DNA from: SVFI01 sp045588655
GTDB taxonomy: Bacteria > Bacillota > Clostridia > Lachnospirales > Lachnospiraceae
Direction of reading: 5' to 3'
NCBI GenBank assembly: GCA_045588655.1
Contig: JAZNEP010000037.1
Location: 18,077-82,076, forward strand
DNA: 64,000 nt
The translations under genes were made by a program, and so were the position numbers. This document shows, piece after piece, positions 52,457-59,252 of the stretch. Below the pieces are notes generated by a model, which saw only the letters and a program-made list of their open reading frames with translations, ran no database searches and was not told the DNA's origin. The number at the start of each line of letters is the position of its first letter. The stretch's first letter is position 1.

Positions 52457-52489
52457 ACAAAAAGGCCTCCAAGCTTTCGCCCGGAGACC
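52457..52489 (-). terminator. Hairpin after the decayed tRNA-Leu copy
   Basis: GGCCTCC (52464-52470) pairs with GGAGACC (52483-52489) around a loop containing AGCTTTCGCC, and a T run follows on the minus strand. The layout and loop are like those of the hairpin at 53018-53050 behind the intact tRNA-Leu. Confidence 0.75.
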
Positions 52490-52516
52490 TCATAAATGCC
52501 TATTTATGGTATGTCC

Positions 52517-52577
52517 TGCAGGTGACAGGACTTGAACCTGCACGGTCGCCCACCAGAACCTATCTTGTCTGCTAATT
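52517..52577 (-). pseudogene. Decayed tRNA-Leu copy
   Basis: Positions 52517-52562 are nearly identical to the 3' two-thirds of the intact tRNA-Leu (53077-53122): the T arm, variable arm and one side of the anticodon arm. One acceptor base differs. Towards the 5' end there is a deletion of about 8 bases in the anticodon/D region (GCAGAC-AAGA-TAGGTTC against GCAGACGCGCCAGATTTAGG), and no 5' acceptor strand is present. It cannot fold into a tRNA. Confidence 0.85.
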
Positions 52578-52893
52578 ATAGATTAAAGAGCTTCATGAAC
52601 AAAATAACAATTGCAAAACCGACTACTATAAACGCACAATGAAAATACGGTAAAGCAAAACCGACGAACCACCTGACAAGTTTTGGTTTATCTTGATTTC
52701 CTCTATTTTTAATGAAAGAATATATCAGCAGTATAATCCACAGAGCATATGAGGCATATATACTCGTGATGGAATACACAGGAAAATTAATCTTTCTTAT
52801 AATGACAAGATCTAGCAATACACCTATTAGTCCTATAAGTCCCATTCCACCAAGCAAAATCCAATCTAGTTTATGCAATTTATTATTTTTCAT
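52576..52893 (-). CDS. Small three-helix membrane protein
   Basis: 105 residues, not recognised. Three hydrophobic helices are visible: LDWILLGGMGLIGLIGVLLDLVII, SIYASYALWIILLIYSFI and LPYFHCAFIVVGFAIVILFMKLF. The second and third are separated by the charged stretch KNRGNQDKPKLVRW. AGAGGTG precedes the ATG at 52893. The stop codon lies at the edge of the decayed tRNA-Leu and the gene sits between that copy and the intact tRNA-Leu, which suggests insertion or a local duplication. Confidence 0.7.
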   Translation of the reverse strand: MKNNKLHKLDWILLGGMGLIGLIGVLLDLVIIRKINFPVYSITSIYASYALWIILLIYSFIKNRGNQDKPKLVRWFVGFALPYFHCAFIVVGFAIVILFMKLFNL

Positions 52894-53017
52894 TTGCAAC
52901 ACCTCTTTCACACATCAATGGCAATCAATTGACATTATATAACGTTGACCAGCAACGTATCTATATTATATACTTTTTTATCTTCGAAGCCAACATACAA
53001 ATATTGCTACCGTTGCA

Positions 53018-53050
53018 TGAAAAAACTCCTCAGCTTTCGCCAAGGAGTCT
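53018..53050 (-). terminator. Terminator after tRNA-Leu
   Basis: ACTCCT (53025-53030) pairs with AGGAGT (53043-53048) around CAGCTTTCGCCA, followed by six T on the minus strand. Confidence 0.85.
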
Positions 53051-53076
53051 CTCCATCGCCCATTTAAGGGCCATCC

Positions 53077-53156
53077 TGCGGGTGACAGGACTTGAACCTG
53101 CACGGTCGCCCACCAGAACCTAAATCTGGCGCGTCTGCCAATTCCGCCACACCCGC
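53077..53156 (-). tRNA. tRNA-Leu (TAG)
   Basis: Acceptor arms GCGGGTG/CACCCGC, D arm GGCGGAATTGGCAGACGC, anticodon loop TTTAGGT (TAG), a variable arm, and the T arm CAGGTTCAAGTCCTG. The discriminator is A and CCA is not encoded. Confidence 0.95.
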
Positions 53157-53167
53157 GTATTGTTTTT

Positions 53168-53202
53168 AAAAAAAATACCATAACAATTCGGATTGTTATG
53201 GT
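53168..53202 (-). terminator. Terminator inside the tRNA cluster, after tRNA-Lys
   Basis: An 11-bp stem (53177-53187 with 53192-53202) has a 4-nt loop and is followed by eight T on the minus strand. Transcripts from the upstream tRNAs should end here, so tRNA-Leu needs read-through or its own promoter. Confidence 0.82.
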
Positions 53203-53208
53203 ACTTCG

Positions 53209-53281
53209 TGAGCCACCGGGGACTCGAACCCCGGACAACTTGATTAAAAGTCAAGTGCTCTACCACCTGAGCTAGTGGCCC
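53209..53281 (-). tRNA. tRNA-Lys (TTT)
   Basis: Acceptor GGGCCAC/GTGGCTC, anticodon loop CTTTTAA, T arm CCGGGGTTCGAGTCCCCGG. Discriminator A. Confidence 0.96.
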
Positions 53282-53289
53282 ATAATGAA

Positions 53290-53361
53290 CTGGGCTAGGC
53301 AGATTCGAACTGCCGAATGCAGGAGTCAAAGTCCTGTGCCTTACCGCTTGGCGATAGCCCA
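53290..53361 (-). tRNA. tRNA-Gln (TTG)
   Basis: Acceptor TGGGCTA/TAGCCCA, anticodon loop CTTTGAC, T arm GGCAGTTCGAATCTGCC. Discriminator G. Confidence 0.96.
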
Positions 53362-53373
53362 TTATTAAACAAA

Positions 53374-53448
53374 GGTGGATAAAGGGATTCGAACCCTTGG
53401 CCTCCAGAGCCACAATCTGGCGCGCTAACCAACTGCGCTATACCCACC
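53374..53448 (-). tRNA. tRNA-His (GTG)
   Basis: Acceptor GTGGGTA/TATCCAC with the extra 5' G (G-1) encoded opposite the discriminator C. Anticodon loop TTGTGGC. Confidence 0.96.
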
Positions 53449-53482
53449 ATAAAACTTTGAGGGAAGATTCCCTTCCCTCACA

Positions 53483-53556
<74 letters not shown>

Positions 53557-53667
53557 ACATCTGTTAGTATGATTTGCTTCTCTGGCAATATCATTTGATT
53601 GAATAATAATGGGGCACCTTTCTCCTGTACCATGGTAATCTGCCTATGACACCTTAAAAAAATGCCA

Positions 53668-53738
53668 AGCGGGTGATGGGAATCGAACCCACGTATCCAG
53701 CTTGGAAGGCTGGTGTTCTACCATTGAACTACACCCGC
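53668..53738 (-). tRNA. tRNA-Gly (TCC)
   Basis: Acceptor GCGGGTG/CACCCGC, anticodon loop TTCCAAG, T arm GTGGGTTCGATTCCCAT. Discriminator T. Confidence 0.96.
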
Positions 53739-53754
53739 AAAAATGCGTAAAAAA

Positions 53755-53829
53755 TCGGGGTGACAGGATTCGAACCTGCGACCTCCTGGTCCCAAACCAG
53801 GCGCTCTAGCCAAGCTGAGCCACACCCCG
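53755..53829 (-). tRNA. tRNA-Pro (TGG)
   Basis: Acceptor CGGGGTG/CACCCCG, anticodon loop TTTGGGA, T arm CGCAGGTTCGAATCCTG. Discriminator A. It is the first gene of the tRNA run, 92 bp after the phosphodiesterase gene. Confidence 0.96.
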
Positions 53830-53921
53830 CTGTTACACTTATTATCCGTGACGCAAGACATATTATATTATATGATTTCTTGGTTGTCAACACATTTTTT
53901 TATTTTTTTTAATTTTTATTT

Positions 53922-54401
53922 TTAAAGATAATTAATCGTAAAATGAACCTCTCCAGAATCATCAATTTCCATTATGAGATAACTCGGTCTTCTTCCCTCT
54001 TGGCGCGGGTATGCAAGACTTCCCGGATTAACTGCTATGACATCGTGATCCCTCTCCACAACCGGCCTATGTGTATGTCCATATATCACGATATCAAAAC
54101 CGCGAAGAATGGCCTCTTCTTTGATTCTCTCACTTCCCAGTGATACACAATATGTATGACCATGCGTAATCAATACCCGATATCCACCAATCTGGGTCTC
54201 AATCTCTCTTGGCAGCTGCGAAAAGAAGTCATTATTCCCCATAACCATCATAGTTTCACAATCTACACTTTCGCTGATTGCATACTCACTACCCTCCACA
54301 TCACCACAATGTATCACTAAATCAATATCTTTTATTTTTTCGATCAAATGAAAATAATTTTCATTATGACGATGCGTATCACTCACAATCAAAACTCTCA
54401 T
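53922..54401 (-). CDS. YfcE/MJ0936-type metallophosphoesterase
   Basis: 159 residues. The two-metal phosphodiesterase motifs are in order: VSDTH (D-x-H), HCGDVEG (GD), MGNND (GNxx), ITHGH and YGHTHRP (GHTH). Relatives hydrolyse model phosphodiesters; the natural substrate is not known. The ATG at 54401 is immediately beside the rdgB stop, preceded by AGGGAA. It is the last protein gene of the rlmL-like/amidase/rdgB operon. Confidence 0.93.
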   Translation of the reverse strand: MRVLIVSDTHRHNENYFHLIEKIKDIDLVIHCGDVEGSEYAISESVDCETMMVMGNNDFFSQLPREIETQIGGYRVLITHGHTYCVSLGSERIKEEAILRGFDIVIYGHTHRPVVERDHDVIAVNPGSLAYPRQEGRRPSYLIMEIDDSGEVHFTINYL

Positions 54402-54402
54402 T

Positions 54403-55005
54403 TCATTCCCTGCCTATCGCTTTGCTAATTTCCTCTTTCATCCGCCTCAAGGCTTTCCCTCTGTGACTGATTTCATTTTTTTGTTCCGGCGAAATTTCTG
54501 CCGAGGTCATACCAAATTCCGGCAAAAAGAAAATCGGATCATATCCAAATCCATTTGCGCCTTTTATCTCATGTCCGATACGACCTTCCATCGTAGCCGT
54601 AGTCGTAATCACATCACCCTCAGGAAACACAAGAGCCATGGAACAAACAAATCGAGCCGTTCGTTTCTCTTCCGGTACTCCTTGCAATTTTTCAAGAATC
54701 ATTCCATTTTTTACATCATAAGGTGTATCATGTCCCAAATATCTTGCAGAATATATTCCCGGAGCCTTATCCAGAAAATCGATCTCTAATCCCGAATCAT
54801 CTGCGAGTACAGGCACATTTAGTTTTTCTGCCACTGCTCTTGCCTTAATAACCGCATTTTCTTCAAACGTAGCTCCGTTTTCCTCAATTTCTTCTGTAAA
54901 CGATGTTTCCGCCAGTGGAATCACACGAATCCCCATGTCCTGCATCATCATCTCAACTTCGCGAACTTTCCCTTTATTTGAACTTGCTAATACAATTTCT
55001 TTCAT
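54403..55005 (-). CDS. rdgB: XTP/dITP diphosphatase (RdgB/HAM1)
   Basis: 200 residues. SSNKGKVREVE (substrate loop), ENAVIKARAVAEKLNVPVLADDSGLEIDFL (in part: ADDSGLEID, catalytic Asp and metal site), GYDPIFFLPEFG and SHRGKALRRM are the signatures of the family. It removes deaminated purine triphosphates such as ITP and XTP. Its start overlaps the amidase stop by ATGA. Confidence 0.97.
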   Translation of the reverse strand: MKEIVLASSNKGKVREVEMMMQDMGIRVIPLAETSFTEEIEENGATFEENAVIKARAVAEKLNVPVLADDSGLEIDFLDKAPGIYSARYLGHDTPYDVKNGMILEKLQGVPEEKRTARFVCSMALVFPEGDVITTTATMEGRIGHEIKGANGFGYDPIFFLPEFGMTSAEISPEQKNEISHRGKALRRMKEEISKAIGRE

Positions 55006-56081
55006 TTCTCAATCTCCTCATAACCTGCCATCACGGCTTCGCAGATTCCTTCTGCAATTCGTTGCACATAATCCTCTCTCGCCAACAGCTTCTGCTCCTG
55101 TTTGTTTGACATATAACCAACATTCAGCTGTGCTACCGGAACCATGGCATTTCGTATCAATTCGCTCTCACTACTTCCCGGCTCAAAACCAATCGCTTTT
55201 TCATTGGTACAAGCTGCCACTTTTTCAAGCAAAAGATACGCAAAATCCGCACTCGCAAAATCTGATATAAAGTATGTTTCATTATATATGGTACGCATAC
55301 CATAAAGCGTTGTGTCATCTGCCCAATCCGCATGAACACTAATCAGCATATCCGCCTGCACCTGATTTGCAAAATCATTTCGCTTCTCGTCCGTCGGCGC
55401 AGCGTCATCCGTTCTTGTATAGTACACTTTCACTCCTTGCTGCTCTAACAATGCACCGGCTTGCATCACAACAGAAAGTGCTACTTCTTTTTCAGATAAA
55501 ATGACCGCTTCATCTTCTCCCTGAACAAAAGATCCTAAATCCTCTCCTCCGTGTCCTGCATCGAGAACCACAACCCTTGTATACTTTTCCTTTGGTCTGA
55601 CAAGCTGCATAAACATGGTCTGTAGCTGCCCGTCTGACTCCATCCGACACTCTCCTTCAAACGTCGAAGGTAGCTGCATCCGTATTGTGACAGTATCCAC
55701 GCTTTCCTCTATACGCACATCTTCTATTGCTGCATTCGCTTTAATTGGATTATCATAAAAAAATGCAGTCGAAAACTCTTCTTCCCCCTCTTCTCTCTTC
55801 ATCGTCAGCGATATCACGCGATTTATGCCATCACTTTCTACTACGATATCTTTTTCATCCATCGAAGAAGGAACGGAAAATTGCAAACAATTCTCCGGTA
55901 ATGTTTCATCTGCCACAAGCAACGACTTTGGTTCCTGTGGCGGTTGCTGCACCTGTTCCTGCACGCTTGGCATTTCCTGCGGCGTTTCCTCCGGTGTCCC
56001 CGTCAGCAACATCACAGTAATCGCGCAGATTGTTACCACTATACTTATCCATACAAATACACTCGCTAATCTATCCGTCAT
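55002..56081 (-). CDS. N-acetylmuramoyl-L-alanine amidase-like protein (Amidase_3), catalytic Glu apparently replaced
   Basis: 359 residues. An N-terminal membrane segment (SVFVWISIVVTICAITVMLL) is followed by a Pro/Gln-rich linker, a beta-rich domain of about 100 residues (CLQFSVPSSMDEKDIVV, TIRMQLPS) and an Amidase_3 domain from about 170. Zinc ligands look intact: His in LDAGHGGEDLGS, the Glu after it (SEKEVALSV) and His in LISVHADW. The final catalytic motif, normally L-V-E-x-G-(F/Y)-x-S-N, reads VAQLNVGYMSN, with Asn at about residue 322 in place of the Glu. It may be inactive or altered. The gene follows the RNA methyltransferase by 3 bp. Confidence 0.85.
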   Translation of the reverse strand: MTDRLASVFVWISIVVTICAITVMLLTGTPEETPQEMPSVQEQVQQPPQEPKSLLVADETLPENCLQFSVPSSMDEKDIVVESDGINRVISLTMKREEGEEEFSTAFFYDNPIKANAAIEDVRIEESVDTVTIRMQLPSTFEGECRMESDGQLQTMFMQLVRPKEKYTRVVVLDAGHGGEDLGSFVQGEDEAVILSEKEVALSVVMQAGALLEQQGVKVYYTRTDDAAPTDEKRNDFANQVQADMLISVHADWADDTTLYGMRTIYNETYFISDFASADFAYLLLEKVAACTNEKAIGFEPGSSESELIRNAMVPVAQLNVGYMSNKQEQKLLAREDYVQRIAEGICEAVMAGYEEIEK

Positions 56082-56084
56082 TTC

Positions 56085-57236
56085 TTATTCCCGTGTTCTC
56101 TTTGGTGGTTTCGGTCCCATAAACTGGTAAAAATATGTTTTCATCATTCCGTTATATATTTTACGGTTTTTATCCGCTTTTCTTCCGATATACTGTTGTG
56201 CCGCATCATAGGATGTAATCATATACAGCGACCAAGAATCCAACGCCTGATAGCGTTCCCCCAGCGATCGATATATTGTCGGAAGCGCTGCCTTTTCCTC
56301 CAAACGCTCACCATATGGTGGATTAGTAATAATAAATCCGTATTTCTTTGGATGGCTCAATTGCTCAACACTTCTTTTTTGAAAATGGATATATTGATCC
56401 ACCCCTGCCAACTTGGCATTTTCTCTGGAAATACGCACCATCTCAGCATCGATATCATACCCTTGTATATCAGGCATCTGCGAAAAATCTATCATCTCAT
56501 TGGCTTCATCCATACAATCGTACCATTCCTTTTTTGCAATCAAATGCTGCCAATTTTCAGCCAAAAAGGAACGATTCATCCCCGGCGCCACATTTGCCGC
56601 CATCAATGCAGCCTCAATCGGAAACGTTCCACTTCCACAAAACGGGTCCACCAGAATACGATCCGATTTCCAAGGTGTCAGCATAATAAGGGCAGCTGCC
56701 AAATTTTCTGCAATCGGCGCCTTTGCTGTCAATTTTCGATATCCACGCTTATGCAAGGAATCTCCTGTTGTGTCAAGTCCCACCGTCACTTCATCCTTCA
56801 TGATAAACACACGAATCGGAAATCGTTCTCCATCCTCCTTAAACCAGTCAATATGGTACTTTTGTTTCATGCGCTCCACCATGGCTTTTTTCATAATCGA
56901 CTGTATATCCGAAGGGCTGAACAACTTACTTTTCACACTGGCTGCTTTTGCCACCCAGAACTTTCCATTTTGGGGAATCCAATCTTCCCAAGGAAGCTTC
57001 TTGGTCCCTTCAAACAACTCGTCGTATGTTTCCGCATGGAATGAGCCAATTTTAATCAGCACTCTTTCTGCTGTACGCAAAAAAACATTGGCCCGACAAA
57101 CCGCTTCTGCATCTCCCAAAAAGGTTACTCGTCCGTCTTCGACCGATGTTATCTCATAGCCCAAATCAATAATTTCTCTTTTTAACACTGCTTCCAGTCC
57201 AAAATGACATGGAATAATACATTCAAATTTTTTCAT
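56085..57236 (-). CDS. THUMP-domain class I SAM-dependent RNA methyltransferase (RlmL/YpsC-like)
   Basis: 383 residues. The N-terminal ferredoxin-like and THUMP domains (FECIIPCHFGLEAVLKREI, ERVLIKIGSFHAETYDELFEGTKKLPWE in part) precede a Rossmann methyltransferase. DPFCGSGTFPIEAALMAANVAPG binds SAM and IITNPPYGERL is the N-P-P-Y catalytic motif for N2-methylation of guanine. The family member in E. coli makes m2G2445 in 23S rRNA. It is the first gene of the amidase/rdgB operon. Confidence 0.93.
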   Translation of the reverse strand: MKKFECIIPCHFGLEAVLKREIIDLGYEITSVEDGRVTFLGDAEAVCRANVFLRTAERVLIKIGSFHAETYDELFEGTKKLPWEDWIPQNGKFWVAKAASVKSKLFSPSDIQSIMKKAMVERMKQKYHIDWFKEDGERFPIRVFIMKDEVTVGLDTTGDSLHKRGYRKLTAKAPIAENLAAALIMLTPWKSDRILVDPFCGSGTFPIEAALMAANVAPGMNRSFLAENWQHLIAKKEWYDCMDEANEMIDFSQMPDIQGYDIDAEMVRISRENAKLAGVDQYIHFQKRSVEQLSHPKKYGFIITNPPYGERLEEKAALPTIYRSLGERYQALDSWSLYMITSYDAAQQYIGRKADKNRKIYNGMMKTYFYQFMGPKPPKRTRE

Positions 57237-57287
57237 AATTCTATCTTAAATTGATTTTCATACACTGTCAATCTTTTTCAAATATGT

Positions 57288-57312
57288 AAAAGGGCAGATA
57301 TTCTGCCCTTTT
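57288..57312 (-). terminator. Terminator after the Asn/Gln-rich gene
   Basis: An 11-bp stem AAAAGGGCAGA (57288-57298) with TCTGCCCTTTT (57302-57312) and a 3-nt loop. T residues from the stem itself continue into TTTTACATA on the minus strand. Confidence 0.82.
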
Positions 57313-57342
57313 TCGCACTTCTTTTGCTCTATTACAGCCGTA

Positions 57343-57540
57343 TTATTTACAGTTTGTAGCATTTTTCTGGCTGTCTGACATATCATTTTTTGTGCTGTTG
57401 TTGCTCTGATTGTTGTTCTGTGAGTTATTCTTTGTGCTGTTCTGTGTGCTGTTCTGTGAGTTGTTTTGAGAGTTGTTCTGTGAGTTGTTCTGGTTGTTAT
57501 TCTGGTTATTGTTCTGTGAGTTGTAATCATTTCTTGTCAT
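57343..57540 (-). CDS. Asn/Gln-rich low-complexity small protein, candidate spore protein
   Basis: 65 residues of which more than half are Asn or Gln, in an N-N-N-Q / S-Q-N-N repeat (NDYNSQNNNQNNNQNNSQNN at the start), ending KNDMSDSQKNATNCK with one Cys. An AAGGAGG ribosome site at a good distance from the ATG, a dedicated terminator and a sigma-G-like promoter show that it is a gene rather than a repeat artefact. No fold or function is recognised. The composition recalls gamma-type SASP, which stores amino acids in Bacillus spores, but there is no sequence match that I can see. Confidence 0.75.
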   Translation of the reverse strand: MTRNDYNSQNNNQNNNQNNSQNNSQNNSQNSTQNSTKNNSQNNNQSNNSTKNDMSDSQKNATNCK

Positions 57541-57572
57541 ATTCTTTTCCTCCTTTTTTAGGTTTACAAGAA

Positions 57573-57602
57573 TAGTATTTCAAATCAAGAAAATTTTATT
57601 CA
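57573..57602 (-). promoter_or_regulatory. Sigma-G-like promoter of the Asn/Gln-rich gene
   Basis: TGAATA (57597-57602), 17 bp and AATACTA (57573-57579) on the minus strand differ from the forespore consensus TGAATA / CATACTA only at the first base of the -10. Confidence 0.55.
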
Positions 57603-57658
57603 AACAATTTTTATCTATGCAAAATTTGTTGACACGTACATTTTTTGTTCAAAAATAC

Positions 57659-57687
57659 TTGCGATTTTTCCAAAAATATCCTATAAT
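57659..57687 (+). promoter_or_regulatory. Promoter of the candidate small RNA
   Basis: TTGCGA (57659-57664), a 17-bp spacer and a perfect TATAAT (57682-57687) on the plus strand. The predicted start is close to 57694, the first base of the first hairpin. Confidence 0.75.
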
Positions 57688-57693
57688 TTATAT

Positions 57694-57784
57694 ACAACAG
57701 TAATCCCCAATTTAGCTGTTGTGAAATAGTAGTATATTTATACTCCCCTAAACAGTCTGTCACCCCTGATAGGCTGTTTTTCTG
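57694..57784 (+). ncRNA. Candidate small RNA with three CCCC segments
   Basis: No open reading frame is present. The predicted RNA of about 90 nt starts with a 7-bp hairpin (ACAACAG 57694-57700 with 57716-57722) whose 15-nt loop contains TCCCC. A short AT hairpin (57731-57744) follows, then a single-stranded CTCCCCT and a 12-bp terminator stem (57751-57762 with 57767-57778) whose loop is exactly CCCC, then a T run. The minus strand has no T run here, so the RNA is read from the plus strand. C-rich loops of this kind in Gram-positive sRNAs pair with G-rich ribosome-binding sites. Confidence 0.7.
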
Positions 57785-57846
57785 TATTTCTTTTCTATTT
57801 CTTATATTTTTCTATGCTTTTTATACTTTTCTATCTTTTCGCAATT

Positions 57847-58281
57847 TTATTTTCTTTTTCGAAATAACGATATCCCCCAAAATATCAATAATATTGGTAA
57901 AACAATCGGCAATAACACCTTTACCAAGGACAATGCAAGCCCAATGAACAGAAAAAATACCAAAACCACAATCAACACAATCACAAACATCGGAATATGA
58001 AAACTCCTCATTTTTTGTCGTCTATTCTCCTTCTCAGATTCGTATGCACCGGTTTCGGAATCCATTTTATTATCTTTCTGCTCTTTTGCCATAACAATTG
58101 ATTTTACTAACAATCTGGGATTTCCAAGTTCTCCAAGCACCTCTTCTTCTGTTTTTCCCTTTCTTATTTCCATGTCGATATAATCTCTGTAATAATCTAC
58201 AGTCTCCTTACGATCCTGATCACTTATTCTTCCAATTAATCCCTTTTCTATGATGTCAATATATTCCGATTTATTCAACAC
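57847..58281 (-). CDS. DUF1700/HAAS-domain membrane protein
   Basis: 144 residues. The N-terminal HAAS helical domain (KSEYIDIIEKGL, DRKETVDYYRDYIDMEIRKGKTEEEVLGELGNPRLL in part) is followed by a charged linker (KEQKDNKMDSETGAYESEKENRRQK in part) and two membrane helices (FVIVLIVVLVFFLFIGLALSLV, VLLPIVLPILLIFWGISLF). HAAS genes usually follow a PadR regulator, which is absent here. The function is unknown; anti-sigma-like or envelope-stress roles have been proposed for relatives. Confidence 0.82.
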   Translation of the reverse strand: MLNKSEYIDIIEKGLIGRISDQDRKETVDYYRDYIDMEIRKGKTEEEVLGELGNPRLLVKSIVMAKEQKDNKMDSETGAYESEKENRRQKMRSFHIPMFVIVLIVVLVFFLFIGLALSLVKVLLPIVLPILLIFWGISLFRKRK

Positions 58282-58339
58282 AATTCTTCCTCTTTCTTTT
58301 CAATCTCTATCTCGTTTAGCATAACACAAATCATCATCT

Positions 58340-58380
58340 ATTATAACAAAAATGGAAGCCAGGAACAAATCCCGACTTCC
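58340..58380 (-). terminator. Terminator of the sugar ABC permeases, overlapping the DUF1700 promoter
   Basis: A wobble-containing hairpin (about 58354-58363 with 58371-58380, GGAAG…CTTCC ends) is followed by ATTTTTG on the minus strand. The same bases give TTGTTC (58363-58368) and, 17 bp further, a perfect TATAAT (58340-58345) that can serve the DUF1700 gene. Confidence 0.7.
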
Positions 58381-58409
58381 ATATACGTTCTATTTGACTG
58401 TATCGGGGA

Positions 58410-59252
58410 TTAACCCTTAACACTACCTAAAGCTACACCTGCGATAATATACTTAGATAAAACGAGGTATACAATAATCAGAGGTAATACAGTTAATGTT
58501 AAACCAAGATAAACGGAACCAAACTCAGTTCTGTAAATATCTCCACGAAGGAGGCTGACCATGATTGGCATTGTAAACTTATCCTGATCTGTTAAAAGTA
58601 CCAACGGTGTAAATAAGTTATTCCAGCTTGCTACGAAACTGAAGATTGCCTGAGTCGCAATCGCCGGTTTCATAATCGGCAATACAATACTGTTAAACGT
58701 TCTAAACTCACCTGCACCATCGATACGTGCTGATTGCACAATTTCCATCGAAAGCGTTGACTGTAAATACTGTCTCATGAAGAATACCATGGACGGTGAT
58801 GCAATCGCTGGAATAATCAACATTGCTAAATTGTTGGTAAGATGCAGTCTGTAAACCATCTGATAGAAACCGATCATAGTTACCTGTGTCGGGATCATCA
58901 TAATAGCCATGATAAAGCTAAAGAATGGCTGTCTCAATTTCCAATCATATGCAGTAAGTGCATATGCTGTAAGAGATGAGAAATAAACTGCCAAACCAGT
59001 AGATCCTGTTGAAATAATCATCGAGTTAATGAATCCCTTAATCGGACTAAAACTCTTACCTGCATAAATGCTGTAGTTCTTCATAAGATGCGTCGACGGA
59101 ATCAAAGAAATTGCGTGCTGCTGAATCTCTGTTGTCGATCTGGTCGCATTAATAATCATTATGTAGAACGGCAAAATACTAAGAATCGCAAGAAGGATAC
59201 ATACGATGTAAATAACAACTTTAAGCGTTGTATTGCTTTTGTTTTTTAACAT
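58410..59252 (-). CDS. Carbohydrate ABC transporter permease (MalG/LacG type)
   Basis: 280 residues with six membrane helices: LKVVIYIVCILLAILSILPFYIMII, TGLAVYFSSLTAYALTAY and others. The inner-membrane EAA loop reads EIVQSARIDGAGEFRTFNSIVLPIMKPAIAT (key: ARIDGAGEFRTFNSIVLP), with a C-terminal end GVALGSVKG. It forms a heterodimer with the upstream permease. The ATG follows the preceding stop directly (TAAATG). The energising ATPase is not in this locus; such systems often share an MsmK-type ATPase. Confidence 0.94.
   Translation of the reverse strand: MLKNKSNTTLKVVIYIVCILLAILSILPFYIMIINATRSTTEIQQHAISLIPSTHLMKNYSIYAGKSFSPIKGFINSMIISTGSTGLAVYFSSLTAYALTAYDWKLRQPFFSFIMAIMMIPTQVTMIGFYQMVYRLHLTNNLAMLIIPAIASPSMVFFMRQYLQSTLSMEIVQSARIDGAGEFRTFNSIVLPIMKPAIATQAIFSFVASWNNLFTPLVLLTDQDKFTMPIMVSLLRGDIYRTEFGSVYLGLTLTVLPLIIVYLVLSKYIIAGVALGSVKG

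Noticed and set aside
52457..53156. Integrated phage or conjugative element at the tRNA-Leu
   Set aside because: There is no integrase, excisionase or element genes; only one small membrane gene lies between the repeats.
52978..53413. Reading frames of 86 and 97 residues across the tRNA genes
   Set aside because: They run through tRNA-Leu, -Lys, -Gln and -His and have no ribosome site.
53561..53667. Possible further tRNA or small gene between tRNA-Arg and tRNA-Gly
   Set aside because: A stretch with GGTGTC…GGTGCC does not fold as a tRNA, and only a 22-codon frame without a ribosome site is present.
57258..57530. 90-residue Thr/Arg/His-rich frame on the minus strand
   Set aside because: It is the shifted frame of the Asn/Gln-rich gene, without a ribosome site, and crosses the terminator.
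57343..57540. Short tandem repeat or CRISPR-like array
   Set aside because: The repeats are irregular 6-9-bp codon repeats inside a coding frame, with no spacers.
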